Shown piece after piece: positions 1 through 8,634 of a stretch of 64,000 nucleotides of DNA; positions within the stretch are counted from its first letter, which is position 1, and every line of letters starts with the position of its first letter. The DNA is taken from NCBI RefSeq assembly GCF_013265555.1, contig NZ_CP041345.1, forward strand, positions 1,224,581 to 1,288,580. Reading direction: 5' to 3'. The translations under genes and the position numbers were made by a program. The notes beneath the pieces were generated by a model, which worked only from the letters and a program-made list of their open reading frames with translations, did not search any database and was not told the DNA's origin. The DNA is from Tenuifilum thalassicum (lineage in GTDB: Bacteria; Bacteroidota; Bacteroidia; Bacteroidales; Tenuifilaceae).

Positions 1-20
1 AGTAATTATCATCAGCTTAC

Positions 21-43
21 GCCCGGCCATGCCGGGCTTTTTT
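21..43 (+). terminator. Rho-independent terminator
   Basis: A 7-bp GC-only stem (GCCCGGC / GCCGGGC) with a 3-base CAT loop is followed directly by six T. It ends a gene that lies upstream of the window. Confidence 0.85.
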
Positions 44-82
44 ATTTAACAAACTTTTTTAGTAGTAGCATATCATATTTTA

Positions 83-90
83 TAATTTTG
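83..90 (+). promoter_or_regulatory. Candidate Bacteroidetes -7 box (TAATTTTG)
   Basis: Matches TAnnTTTG, 21 bases before the start codon of the LtaS-like gene. No convincing -33 TTTG was seen, so this rests on the -7 box alone. Confidence 0.35.
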
Positions 91-111
91 TTTGTTTAAA
101 AATGGATAATC

Positions 112-2079
112 ATGATTAATGAGTTTAAAAACTATTTTTCTGATATAAAACTCAGGGGTAATATCTACTTGATGCTTATTTGGCGTTTCACCCTTGTCAT
201 GTTAATTTTTTCTGTTTGCCGAGTACTATTCTACCTGTTTAACACCGATTTTTTTGCTAACGTTACTCTTAGTAGCTTTCTAAGAATGATGGCAGGTGGC
301 TTATGGTTCGATTCAAGCGCGTTGATATATACAAACTTGTTATACCTTTTTATATACCTTCTACCATTTACATTTAGGTATAATAGGTGGGTTGAAAAGA
401 CTCTAAAATACTTATATGTAATAACTAACAGCATTGCTATTGGTGCAAATCTGGCCGATATAATATATTTCCGATTTACACTTCGTAGAACTACATCGAC
501 ACTTTTCTCGGAGTTCAAACATGAATCGAATTTTGGGTCGCTCATCCCAAAATTTATTGCCGATTACTGGTATATTTTCCTAATTTGGGTTGCTCTTACC
601 GCAGTGCTAGTAATATTTTATGGGAAGGTTAAACCGATTAAGAAGGGAAAGGGTTCCCAGTATCATTTTGTATATGGATTAAATGGTTTAGTGTTGATGC
701 TTTTATTCGCCACGCTAATGGTTGGAGGTATGCGGGGCGGTTTTAGACACAGCACACGTCCCATTACTCTTAGTAACGCAGGTCAGTATGTTAGTGAACC
801 CCTTGAAGCTGCTATAGTACTTAATACACCTTTTGCCATTTACAGGACACTTGGGAAAAAATCGCTTCATAAGGTCGATTTTTATAGCTCTAAAGAAGAG
901 TTGAACTCAATTTACACACCTGTTCATCACCCACAAACAGCCGACTCGCTTAAGCGAATGAATGTGGTGATTTTTATTTTAGAAAGTTTTGGTAGAGAGT
1001 ATATTGGTGCTTATAATACACATTTAAGAGATAGCCTAGGATATAAGGGATTTACACCCTTCTTAGATTCCCTCATCAATCATTCATTATGGTACCGTTA
1101 CGCTTTTGGAAATGGGCGCAAATCAATTGATGGTATGCCCTCGGTACTGGCAAGTATTCCTATGTTTGTAGAGCCATACTTTCTAACAAGCTACTCAACA
1201 AATAAGATAAATAGCATTGCATCGCTTCTGCGAAGCGAAGGTTACCATACAGCCTACTTCCATGGCGCACCGAATGGTTCAATGGGGTTTCAAGCCTTTG
1301 CCAATGTGGCAGGATTTGAGGAGTACTATGGTATGACGGAGTACAATAACCCCGACGATTTTGATGGGATGTGGGGTATTTGGGACGAGGAGTTTTTCCA
1401 ATTCTTTGCCAAAACAATTAATGGTTTCAAACAGCCATTCTGTGCTGCCTTGTTCTCAGTTTCTTCGCACCACCCCTTTAAAATACCTGAGCGGTACCAG
1501 GGTAAGTTCCCAAAAGGAACGCTGCCAATTCATCAATGTATTGCATATACCGACTATTCTTTGAAGCGATTTTTTCAGACAGCCTCAAAGATGGATTGGT
1601 TTAAAAACACGCTTTTTGTGATTACCGCCGACCATCCAAACCAGTCGCAGTTTAAGGAGTACCAGTCGAGTGCTGGTGCATTTTCGGTACCATTGCTCTT
1701 TTACACACCTAATGGTTCTTTAGTTGGGCGAAAAGATGAGCTTGCCCAGCAAATCGATATCATGCCATCGGTTCTTGGGTATCTGAACTATAATAAACCA
1801 TTTGTGGCTTTTGGACGGAACCTGTTCGATAAGGAATCAAAACCTTTTGTAGTTAACTACACCAACAATAGCTATCAGCTATTAATGGACGATTATGTTA
1901 TGGTTTTTGACGGAAACCAAACCAAGGGTTTGTATAGCTACAAATCGGATATTCTAATGAAGGAGAATTTAAAAGATAAACTTCCCGATGTTGTAGAAAA
2001 GATGGAGCATTTCCTTAAGGCTGTAATTCAGCAGTATAACAGTAGGATGATTGAAGATAAGCTAACTCAAGTAGATTAG
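112..2079 (+). CDS. LtaS-like alkaline-phosphatase-superfamily membrane protein (sulfatase/phosphoglycerol transferase)
   Basis: Predicted inner-membrane enzyme of 655 residues. About five hydrophobic segments fill residues 20-215 and a periplasmic sulfatase-type domain follows. Metal-site features visible are E291 (ILESFG), a probable Ser nucleophile in GNGRKS (S338, where LtaS has Thr) and D507-H508 (TADHPN). Family members transfer phosphoglycerol or phosphoethanolamine head groups. In a Gram-negative host lacking lipoteichoic acid the acceptor is more likely a lipid or glycan, which is inference. The gene follows a terminator and its stop overlaps the stop of the convergent next gene by four bases. 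A second family member lies at 17113-18951. Confidence 0.85.
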   Translation: MINEFKNYFSDIKLRGNIYLMLIWRFTLVMLIFSVCRVLFYLFNTDFFANVTLSSFLRMMAGGLWFDSSALIYTNLLYLFIYLLPFTFRYNRWVEKTLKYLYVITNSIAIGANLADIIYFRFTLRRTTSTLFSEFKHESNFGSLIPKFIADYWYIFLIWVALTAVLVIFYGKVKPIKKGKGSQYHFVYGLNGLVLMLLFATLMVGGMRGGFRHSTRPITLSNAGQYVSEPLEAAIVLNTPFAIYRTLGKKSLHKVDFYSSKEELNSIYTPVHHPQTADSLKRMNVVIFILESFGREYIGAYNTHLRDSLGYKGFTPFLDSLINHSLWYRYAFGNGRKSIDGMPSVLASIPMFVEPYFLTSYSTNKINSIASLLRSEGYHTAYFHGAPNGSMGFQAFANVAGFEEYYGMTEYNNPDDFDGMWGIWDEEFFQFFAKTINGFKQPFCAALFSVSSHHPFKIPERYQGKFPKGTLPIHQCIAYTDYSLKRFFQTASKMDWFKNTLFVITADHPNQSQFKEYQSSAGAFSVPLLFYTPNGSLVGRKDELAQQIDIMPSVLGYLNYNKPFVAFGRNLFDKESKPFVVNYTNNSYQLLMDDYVMVFDGNQTKGLYSYKSDILMKENLKDKLPDVVEKMEHFLKAVIQQYNSRMIEDKLTQVD

Positions 2080-2507
2080 TTATATATTCCAACAAAATCG
2101 CCGTTTTTAACAACCTTATACTGTTTTAAAGGATAACCATCCTTTGGATAGCCGTAATTAACCAGGTAGTAAACCGTTCCGCAATGCGGACAGGTAGCCG
2201 TACCCGAACCGTTTGCATCGAGGTTTACCGATGCGTTAATATCTATGTGCTTAGGGCAGGTTGCATCAAAGGCAAGTATTTCTTCGTCGCTTAATCTGAA
2301 CACAATTACACCATTGTTGTTGTACCCTACATTATTAATTTTCACAGCACCCATTACAACATTTAAGTTTTGGTAGGCGGGCTCTTTTAAGTTAAACTCA
2401 ATTTTTACAGGAACTTCGGGGATAATATCATCTAAGCCATCGTCGCAGGTGGTTAAACCTGTTATGATTGTTGCTAAAAGTAAATATTGGAGTATCTTTG
2501 TTTGCAT
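2076..2507 (-). CDS. Lipoprotein with degenerate Rieske-like domain
   Basis: The 143-residue protein has a lipoprotein signal (lipobox ending at C21, TGLTTC) and a small beta domain. Its two metal-binding loops resemble Rieske proteins: C84-P-K-H87 and C106-P-H108-C109-G. Canonical Rieske loops are CxH and CxxH, so the ligand set is altered. Similar Bacteroidetes proteins are annotated as Rieske-like without proven clusters. It may bind Zn or an Fe-S centre, or be structural. ATG 2507 is preferred over an upstream TTG at 2510. The gene is divergent from the basic lipoprotein gene at 2529. Confidence 0.7.
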   Translation of the reverse strand: MQTKILQYLLLATIITGLTTCDDGLDDIIPEVPVKIEFNLKEPAYQNLNVVMGAVKINNVGYNNNGVIVFRLSDEEILAFDATCPKHIDINASVNLDANGSGTATCPHCGTVYYLVNYGYPKDGYPLKQYKVVKNGDFVGIYN

Positions 2508-2528
2508 CAATTTGTAAATATTAGTATC

Positions 2529-2915
2529 TTGGGCAAAGTTATAAAAAAGATATGGTTTATTGCGATTGTTCTTTTAGTGTTTAGTGGCTGTTCTAAAAAC
2601 CTTGCTCCAACAGTTGTGCCAGCTAATCCTGGCGAAAAGGTTTGGAAGGTACGGGTTAAGGAGATTCGGCGAAAGTGGATTGCCTTTAGGTACAAAAGAA
2701 AGACTGAAAGGTTAACACGAAAAGCAAAATCAAAATCTGAAAAACTGAAGCGAAAAGATGCTAGTGCAGAGAAGAAGTTAGCTGAACAGCACATGAAGAA
2801 TCAGCATCCTGAGGTTCAGGAACGTATGAAACAATCGCAAAAGGAGGCAGAAAAGAATAGAACGAAACGTACGCTACGTCAACGCTTACGTTTATGGTTG
2901 TGGAAGTTTAAATAG
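2529..2915 (+). CDS. Small, very basic putative lipoprotein
   Basis: I do not recognise the family. A hydrophobic signal ending in a lipobox (LVFSGC) is followed by about 100 residues very rich in Lys, Arg and Glu, predicted helical, and ending in a WLWKFK tail. No ATG lies in frame near the signal peptide. TTG at 2529 gives a compact signal sequence (MGKVIKKIW) and is preferred, although the frame stays open back to a TTG at 2487 that overlaps the divergent gene. The basic tail could contact nucleic acid, LPS or acidic glycans, which is speculation. Confidence 0.55.
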   Translation: MGKVIKKIWFIAIVLLVFSGCSKNLAPTVVPANPGEKVWKVRVKEIRRKWIAFRYKRKTERLTRKAKSKSEKLKRKDASAEKKLAEQHMKNQHPEVQERMKQSQKEAEKNRTKRTLRQRLRLWLWKFK

Positions 2916-2935
2916 TTTGATAAAAATTTTACGAT

Positions 2936-3556
2936 ATGGATGCAGGAGATTTCATATACATACTTATTGCTATTGGCTTAGCTATACTCAATGCTGTTGG
3001 AAACGCCAACAAAAAGAAAAAGCAAGCAGAGCAGAAAAGGCAGTCGCAAGCTTATTCATCAGCTCAAAAAACATTTGAGGAAAAAGATTCCTCAGAAGTT
3101 AACGATGACCTTTTGAAGAAGTTGCAAGAGCTTGTTGGTGAGGATATATCTTATAACCAAACTGAAGATGAGTATGTTGAATCGCAGCAAGAAAATGTGA
3201 CTGAAACCTACCAAGAGTATGGCTCACCTGAGCAGCAGTATGATGATGTAAATGAGCCAATTGCCGATATTCCTGTTTCGGAGGAACAACTTTATCCAAC
3301 TCATGATTCTGAAATACTAGATGTACAGCAACCTGAAAAATATGAACCAATTGATGTTCCTGTTTCAGAGGTAGAAGGCCAAATTGGAGAGTTCGACTAT
3401 CAGGAATCGACCAAGGCGGAGGAGGAGAGGTTAAAGAGCCAAGAGATTGGAGCCGATAACGAAATTAAGGAGGAAGAAAAAAAATCAATTTTAGCCGATT
3501 TTGACGCCCGAAAGGCAGTAGTTTACGCCGAAATAATTAAGCCAAAATATTTTTAA
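2936..3556 (+). CDS. Membrane-anchored acidic protein, unknown function
   Basis: The 206-residue protein has an N-terminal hydrophobic segment (residues 6-22), then a short Lys-rich stretch (NKKKKQ), then a long acidic, Gln/Glu-rich and low-complexity tail that is probably disordered. The topology rule places the tail in the cytoplasm. The last 30 residues (ILADFDARKAVVYAEII) look like a short conserved helix, as seen in Bacteroidetes hypothetical proteins of this layout. The gene lies 20 bases after the basic lipoprotein gene and may share its transcript. No function can be assigned. Confidence 0.65.
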   Translation: MDAGDFIYILIAIGLAILNAVGNANKKKKQAEQKRQSQAYSSAQKTFEEKDSSEVNDDLLKKLQELVGEDISYNQTEDEYVESQQENVTETYQEYGSPEQQYDDVNEPIADIPVSEEQLYPTHDSEILDVQQPEKYEPIDVPVSEVEGQIGEFDYQESTKAEEERLKSQEIGADNEIKEEEKKSILADFDARKAVVYAEIIKPKYF

Positions 3557-3593
3557 ACGAGCTAAACCACTTGCCTACGTAAACAAAATTTTG

Positions 3594-3601
3594 TATATTT
3601 G
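3594..3601 (+). promoter_or_regulatory. Bacteroidetes promoter for greA (-7 TATATTTG)
   Basis: A perfect TAnnTTTG box lies with TTG at 3571-3573 about 20 bases upstream as the -33 element. The transcript would start near 3607. Confidence 0.6.
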
Positions 3602-3608
3602 CACCGAA

Positions 3609-3639
3609 GAGTTCCGATAGGTTTGTCGGGATTCTTTTT
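3609..3639 (+). promoter_or_regulatory. Hairpin plus T-run in greA leader (possible attenuator)
   Basis: The sequence aGTTCCGA / TCGGGATt can form an 8-bp stem with two G-T pairs and an 8-base loop, followed by six T. It sits right at the predicted transcript start, between promoter and greA, so it could attenuate greA or mark a short leader RNA. Confidence 0.35.
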
Positions 3640-3659
3640 TATTTAAATATTATAGAAAC

Positions 3660-4133
3660 ATGAGTAAAGTAAACTATTTAACCGAAGAAGGGCTACAAAA
3701 GCTGCGCAAAGAGTTAGAGCATCTGAAGTCAGTTGAGCGCCCAGCAATCTCAAAAATGATTGCTGAAGCACGCGATAAAGGCGATTTATCGGAAAATGCA
3801 GAGTATGATGCAGCCAAAGAGGCTCAGGGTTTACTTGAACTACGCATATCAAAGCTAGAGGACCTAATTGCCAATGCACGAATAATCGATGAATCAAAAA
3901 TTGATACAAGTACGGTGCAGGTACTTAATAAGGTGAAGATTAAGAACCTTAAAAATAACGCCGTAATGGAGTACACCCTGGTCCCAGAGTCGGAAGCTAA
4001 TCTTAAAGAAAACAAGTTATCTATTTCCACTCCTATTGCCAAGGCGCTTATTGGTAAAAAGGTAGGTGAAATTGTTGAAGTTCAAGTACCATCTGGCTTA
4101 ATTAAATTTGAGATACTCAATATTTCAATCTAA
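3660..4133 (+). CDS. greA: Transcription elongation factor GreA
   Basis: At 157 residues this is the usual GreA length. The N-terminal antiparallel coiled coil covers residues 1-75, with the acidic tip around DLSENAEYDAAKE, which reaches into the RNA polymerase secondary channel and stimulates transcript cleavage. The C-terminal FKBP-like domain ends near residue 157 (IGKKVGEIVEV). The gene has its own Bacteroidetes promoter and is followed 12 bases later by a HIT-family gene, probably cotranscribed. Nothing is unusual in the protein. Confidence 0.97.
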   Translation: MSKVNYLTEEGLQKLRKELEHLKSVERPAISKMIAEARDKGDLSENAEYDAAKEAQGLLELRISKLEDLIANARIIDESKIDTSTVQVLNKVKIKNLKNNAVMEYTLVPESEANLKENKLSISTPIAKALIGKKVGEIVEVQVPSGLIKFEILNISI

Positions 4134-4145
4134 AACCATTTTGAT

Positions 4146-4541
4146 ATGGCTACTATCTTTAGTCGAATTGTTAAGGGAGAGATTCCTTCGTATAAGGTTG
4201 CCGAAGACGAAAGGTTTTATGCTTTCCTCGATATTAATCCATTGGCTAAAGGGCATACGTTGGTAATCCCTAAGGTTGAGGTTGACTATCTTTTTGACCT
4301 CGACCCTGATACTTTGTCTGGACTCACGCTCTTTGCCCAACGTGTTGCTAAAGCCATTGAAAAGGTTGTGCCTTGTAAACGAATTGGTGTCGCAGTACTT
4401 GGTCTAGAGGTGCCACATGCACATATTCATCTCGTTCCTTTGAATAAAGAATCCGACATCGATTTTAGGAAACCCAAATTGAATCTTACCAGCGAAGAGT
4501 TCCAAGAGATAGCAAAAAAAATTGCTGCTGAGTTTAAGTAA
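4146..4541 (+). CDS. HIT-family nucleotide hydrolase (HinT-like)
   Basis: The 131-residue protein carries the histidine triad H91-A-H93-I-H95 (PHAHIHLVP) and the N-terminal FSRIVKGEIPSYKV segment typical of HinT-like purine nucleoside phosphoramidases. The middle histidine is the expected nucleophile. It follows greA by 12 bases and is closed by a strong terminator, so greA and this gene form a two-gene unit. Confidence 0.93.
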   Translation: MATIFSRIVKGEIPSYKVAEDERFYAFLDINPLAKGHTLVIPKVEVDYLFDLDPDTLSGLTLFAQRVAKAIEKVVPCKRIGVAVLGLEVPHAHIHLVPLNKESDIDFRKPKLNLTSEEFQEIAKKIAAEFK

Positions 4542-4576
4542 TTTCTGCTGTTTTAGTAAATAGCTTCTATAATAAT

Positions 4577-4600
4577 CCCTGGCTGATGCCAGGGTTTTTT
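4577..4600 (+). terminator. Rho-independent terminator after the HIT gene
   Basis: A perfect 7-bp stem (CCCTGGC / GCCAGGG), a TGAT loop and six T. Confidence 0.9.
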
Positions 4601-4663
4601 ATAAATAGAATTTACATTCTGCAAATCCGATAAACCGCTATCAAAATATTCTGCTAAAAATTA

Positions 4664-5524
4664 TTATTTACCGCTACTTCGTTCAACAAAATATCTCTTA
4701 TAGCTGGAAGCTTGTAAGAGGTAATCGGCAGGAGCCTCTTGGCTCATCTCAATAATACGGTTACAGCATTCAATTGCAAACTTATTGCTTGTGCCTGAAT
4801 CAAAAGCAATTAGGATTACACGCATAAGGTACTCGTAGCTATTAGGGTGATGTTTGAGTGCTTCCTCAAGCACAGCTATTGCCCTAGTAGGAAGATTGTT
4901 TTGTACATAAAAATCGGTTAAGGCCAAAGTGGCTTGGGAGCTATAATTGCATTCGATGCAAGCGGTTTTGAGTAACGATTCTGCTTTATCAAAACGGCCC
5001 ATTTTTGCATAAGTTGTTCCCAATAATCTATGTCCTACAGCAGGCTGAATCGATGCAACTTCCTCAGCAATTTCAATAGCTCGACTAAAGCTACCACCAT
5101 GCGAAGCGGGGAGTTTTACTATTTCATTGATTAGCTCTTCTGCAATATTGATATCAGCTTTACTTGTGCTCCATTGCTGTTCAAGCTGTTCTACTTTATT
5201 GTGCAACGTGTTCAGCTCATCAATAATGGTAAAACCGCTTTGCTTTATTCTCTGCTTATATGCTGCTCTTGAAATGGCGTGAGCCCCTACAGGGTTGGTT
5301 AGCAAAAGGAAGGTAATAATAATGAAAGCTTTGGCAAAAACTCCAACTTGGTCAAAGTGTATTGATATACCAAGTAGAACCATTCCTAGTCCTAATGTCG
5401 ATGCCTTTGTTATGGCCGACATGCGCGAGTAAAAATCTGGAAACTTAAGTATACCTATTGATGCAACAAACATGAATAGCGAACCTATTGCAATTAGTAG
5501 CGATGTAACTATCTCGTTTATCAT
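4664..5524 (-). CDS. mrpG: MrpG antiporter subunit fused to a TPR domain
   Basis: Residues 1-105 are a normal MrpG/MnhG subunit: three membrane helices, an ILKFPDFYSRM motif and LLTNPVGAHAISRAAY. MrpG normally ends near residue 110-125. Here a coiled-coil linker (NTLHNKVEQLEQQW) and about 140 residues of TPR-like helical repeats (145-285) follow in the same frame. The C-terminal part would lie in the cytoplasm and could dock a partner. This is the last gene of the seven-gene mrp operon; its ATG overlaps the mrpF stop (TAATG). Confidence 0.88.
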   Translation of the reverse strand: MINEIVTSLLIAIGSLFMFVASIGILKFPDFYSRMSAITKASTLGLGMVLLGISIHFDQVGVFAKAFIIITFLLLTNPVGAHAISRAAYKQRIKQSGFTIIDELNTLHNKVEQLEQQWSTSKADINIAEELINEIVKLPASHGGSFSRAIEIAEEVASIQPAVGHRLLGTTYAKMGRFDKAESLLKTACIECNYSSQATLALTDFYVQNNLPTRAIAVLEEALKHHPNSYEYLMRVILIAFDSGTSNKFAIECCNRIIEMSQEAPADYLLQASSYKRYFVERSSGK

Positions 5525-5787
5525 TATTCCTTTCTTTTAAAAATGTAATACGCAAACGACATTGCTCCTAGAAATGCTATTAACGAAAGCACTACAGCAA
5601 CATCCAAAAAGTTTACATTTTCCCATATTAATGAGAACATGGCAATAGATGCAATAACAAGTGTTGTGAATAAATCGAAGGCTGTAACCCTATCGGGAAG
5701 CGATGGACCTCGTAGAAAACGAATAACCACAAGAAGCATTGAGAGCCCAATTAGAATCATTGATATTTTAAGCACAATATTTACCAT
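5524..5787 (-). CDS. mrpF: Na+/H+ antiporter subunit MrpF
   Basis: The 87-residue protein has three membrane helices with the family motif RFLRGPSLPDRVTAFD around residues 23-38. MrpF is a small subunit of the Mrp hetero-oligomeric cation/proton antiporter in the inner membrane. Its stop overlaps the start of mrpG, indicating translational coupling. Confidence 0.93.
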   Translation of the reverse strand: MVNIVLKISMILIGLSMLLVVIRFLRGPSLPDRVTAFDLFTTLVIASIAMFSLIWENVNFLDVAVVLSLIAFLGAMSFAYYIFKRKE

Positions 5788-5798
5788 GAATGCCTGTT

Positions 5799-6290
5799 TT
5801 AGTTAAAAATTCGTTGAACTCGTCTTTCAAAACCATTCTTTATTTGCGACTTAATTCTATCGGTATCGCCATTGGGAATGTACATGGCATGTATAAAAAG
5901 TAGCGACTTGTCTTCTGAAACCTCTATGCTTAAGGTACCAGGTGTTAATGAGATAAGCGAGGCAAGGATGGTAATCTCAAGGTCATCTTTTAAATCTAAA
6001 GGTAGGGCAATAATCCCAGCTTTGATATGAGTTTTTCTGGTCAGCACCTCTCGCACAATCTGAAAGGTAGCCGTTAACATCTCTCTTGCAAAGTATAGTA
6101 CAAACTCAGCAAAATATATACCTTGAAAGAAAGTTTTCCGGCTAAAGAAAAAGGTTAAAAGCCACAAGGAAAAGAGAATTGAAAAGAAAATTACCAAAAC
6201 CCAATGTGCAACAAGCGAAAAATCAATGTAGAATAAATATCCTACTGTAAGTATTGTCGATACTAATATTAATCTGAATATTATTCTCAT
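5799..6290 (-). CDS. mrpE: Na+/H+ antiporter subunit MrpE
   Basis: The 163-residue protein starts with two or three membrane helices and continues into a cytoplasmic domain. The segments SLISLTPGTLSIEV and LFIHAMYIP are characteristic of MrpE/MnhE. It is an accessory subunit of the Mrp antiporter, placed between mrpD and mrpF as in canonical operons. Confidence 0.93.
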   Translation of the reverse strand: MRIIFRLILVSTILTVGYLFYIDFSLVAHWVLVIFFSILFSLWLLTFFFSRKTFFQGIYFAEFVLYFAREMLTATFQIVREVLTRKTHIKAGIIALPLDLKDDLEITILASLISLTPGTLSIEVSEDKSLLFIHAMYIPNGDTDRIKSQIKNGFERRVQRIFN

Positions 6291-6335
6291 TCTGTCTATT
6301 GTAATTAAACACCAAAAGAGAAAGGCTAACTTCGT

Positions 6336-7856
6336 TTAATTAATATGGTTTAACACGCTTTCAATATAGCTCTGATTATCTACTAAAAAGTTAGAGGCTT
6401 TCATGCTCCATTCAATTACTGAGTTTGGGGAAAAGCTAATTACTAGAACTACCAATGTAATTGCAATAATGCTAAGCATCATTCCAGGTTGCAATTTAAT
6501 AAGTTTGATTAAATCAAACTTTTCATTTTGGCTGCCATTAGGCGATGGCTTCCAGAACACCTCATTCCAAATCTTGGTCATTGAAAAGAGTGTAAGTAAG
6601 CTAACAAGTAGTGAAATGGTAGTAACTGTTACTACGAGCGTGCTCCCTTCTTGGAACCCGCTCCAGGCAAGCAGATATTTACCCCAAAAGCCAGTTAATG
6701 GTGGGATGCCAGTAAGGGCAAATGCCGATATCGCAAAAAAGAGGGCAAGCCAAGGCGATTGCCTAAGAACACCTCCAAGCTCTTTTAGCTTATAGCTACC
6801 AAAGTTTCGGTTTACGGTGCCCGCAACAAAAAACAGGTTTGTTTTAACAAGCACATTATGAATCACGAAAAAAAGCGAGCCAGCAATAGCCAATGGGGTA
6901 AAAATAGCTAGCCCCATTAGCATATAGCCAATCTGTGATACGATATGAAAGGAAAGAATTTTTCTGAAATCCACCTGAGCAGCTGCACCAAGTACACCAA
7001 TTACCATGGTTAGTGCTGCAAGCACAAGCATGATTATCTGTAAAAATGTATCTTCAAGAGGGTAGATAACCGTGAAGAACCGTGTCATAGAATATATGCC
7101 AACCTTGGTAAGCAAAGCAACAATAAGTGCGGTAAAACCAATTGGTGCAGTGTGATATGATGCGGGAAGCCAAAAGAATAAAGGAAAGATAGCCGCTTTA
7201 ATACCAAAGCTAATAAAAAAGAAAACAGCAGTTGTATTTACTAGCAGCTGGTCTGTAACTAAGGGGAGTGCTTTTCCTATCATGGCCATATTTAGATGTC
7301 CGGTTAAACCGTACAGCAATCCTATCCCAATAAGGAATAGTGTTGAGCTCAGGACATTAATTGCTACGTATTTTAGCGACCCCTCAAGTTGCTGCTTGTC
7401 TGCACCAATTGTAAATAGTACAAACGACGAAACCAGCATAACCTCGAACCAAACGTATAGGTTGAAAATATCACCCGCAAGGAATGTTCCTGTTAGCCCA
7501 AAAACAAGGAAAAAATAAACTGGAAAGAATATTGAAATGGATGTTTTAGATTTAATGAATGAAACGGCATACCAAAATGCTACCACCGACATGAAAGAGC
7601 TAAGGAGCAGGTAAATTGTAGACATACGGTCGGCTACTAACATAATGCCAAAACCGGTAGGCCAACTTCCTACATTCACAATCTCAATGCCTATGGCATT
7701 ATCCTTTTGGAATAGCGTTATTGCAGCAATCAGTTGCAATAAAGTTGATATCGCGCCAATACTTACCTGTAATTTTTTCCTACCCCATGCCGAGAACATT
7801 AGGATTGCTGTTGCAAGAGGGGTAAATAGAACTGTAACTAAAGCAATATTTTGCAT
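6336..7856 (-). CDS. mrpD: Na+/H+ antiporter subunit MrpD (NuoN-like)
   Basis: About 506 residues with some 14 membrane helices and a proton-pumping antiporter domain related to NuoL/M/N. E138 in LYVWFEVML corresponds to the conserved proton-path glutamate, and the PLFFWLPASYHTAP motif is present. It works with MrpA in ion translocation. The start is set at ATG 7856, which leaves four bases after the mrpC stop; an in-frame TTG at 7868 would overlap mrpC. Confidence 0.95.
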   Translation of the reverse strand: MQNIALVTVLFTPLATAILMFSAWGRKKLQVSIGAISTLLQLIAAITLFQKDNAIGIEIVNVGSWPTGFGIMLVADRMSTIYLLLSSFMSVVAFWYAVSFIKSKTSISIFFPVYFFLVFGLTGTFLAGDIFNLYVWFEVMLVSSFVLFTIGADKQQLEGSLKYVAINVLSSTLFLIGIGLLYGLTGHLNMAMIGKALPLVTDQLLVNTTAVFFFISFGIKAAIFPLFFWLPASYHTAPIGFTALIVALLTKVGIYSMTRFFTVIYPLEDTFLQIIMLVLAALTMVIGVLGAAAQVDFRKILSFHIVSQIGYMLMGLAIFTPLAIAGSLFFVIHNVLVKTNLFFVAGTVNRNFGSYKLKELGGVLRQSPWLALFFAISAFALTGIPPLTGFWGKYLLAWSGFQEGSTLVVTVTTISLLVSLLTLFSMTKIWNEVFWKPSPNGSQNEKFDLIKLIKLQPGMMLSIIAITLVVLVISFSPNSVIEWSMKASNFLVDNQSYIESVLNHIN

Positions 7857-7860
7857 GGGA

Positions 7861-8214
7861 TTAATCAATTTTTTCTGATGAGTTCAACTTATCCATATCC
7901 GAAGTTCCTGTAACTTTGTAAACCCTTCGGATAAGCACAATGGCAAATGCTTGAATACCAAAACCAATCACAATAGCTGTTAGTATAAGTGCTTGGGGTA
8001 TTGGGTCGGCAAAAGGTGGCGATAACACATTCTCTGTTTTGTTTATTATAGCAGGAACACCACGATTAAGCCTGCTTATTAAGAAAATGAAAAGGTTCGT
8101 GGCGTAGCTAAGCATCATAATACCTATAATGAGTTTTACCATGCCTTTTTGAAACATTAGGTAGAGCCCAGCAGCAAATAGTATTCCCGTAAGTATTGTA
8201 AGAACTATTTCCAT
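7861..8214 (-). CDS. mrpC: Na+/H+ antiporter subunit MrpC (NuoK-like)
   Basis: The 117-residue protein has three membrane helices and a NuoK-type fold. It carries the segment DPIPQALILTAIVIGFG that is diagnostic for MrpC/MnhC. It lies between mrpB and mrpD with spacings of 2 to 4 bases. Confidence 0.95.
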   Translation of the reverse strand: MEIVLTILTGILFAAGLYLMFQKGMVKLIIGIMMLSYATNLFIFLISRLNRGVPAIINKTENVLSPPFADPIPQALILTAIVIGFGIQAFAIVLIRRVYKVTGTSDMDKLNSSEKID

Positions 8215-8216
8215 GA

Positions 8217-8624
8217 CTAATTTTTTGAAAGAATAAACGTTATGTTTAACACCACACCAATAACCAAAGCGTAAACACCTATGTCAAACATTAAAGGTGT
8301 GCCTAGCTTGCCTATTAATGGAACCGAAAACTTTAGCCAAACACCTGTCATAAGAGGGTGTCCTAGAAGAAGAGGGATTATAAGGCTAATGAGGGCTATA
8401 GTTAGCCCTATCGCTATAATTCCCATTGGGCGAATCCTATACTTAGCAATGGTATTGTTTACACCAAGAACCATTGCTCTCATAAACAAACCTATTGCTG
8501 CAAGCAGGCCGCCTATAAAACCGCCTCCAGCAGCATTATGGCCTCTAAATAGTAGAAATAGCGAGAACAATATGAATAGAGGTGTTAGTAGTTTGACCGA
8601 TGTTTTAAGAATAACCGTTCGCAT
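8217..8624 (-). CDS. mrpB: Na+/H+ antiporter subunit MrpB
   Basis: The 135-residue protein has four membrane helices and the MrpB/MnhB core [19 protein letters not shown]. It forms part of the Mrp complex beside the C-terminal domain of MrpA. mrpC starts two bases after its stop, so the two are coupled. Confidence 0.95.
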   Translation of the reverse strand: MRTVILKTSVKLLTPLFILFSLFLLFRGHNAAGGGFIGGLLAAIGLFMRAMVLGVNNTIAKYRIRPMGIIAIGLTIALISLIIPLLLGHPLMTGVWLKFSVPLIGKLGTPLMFDIGVYALVIGVVLNITFILSKN

Positions 8625-8634
8625 AAGTGTTTTA

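Noticed and set aside
6403-6795. Plus-strand frames across the mrp operon (6403-6795, 7282-7518, 8281-8658, 10280-10483)
   Set aside because: They are antisense to clear Mrp subunits with full family signatures and have no support of their own.
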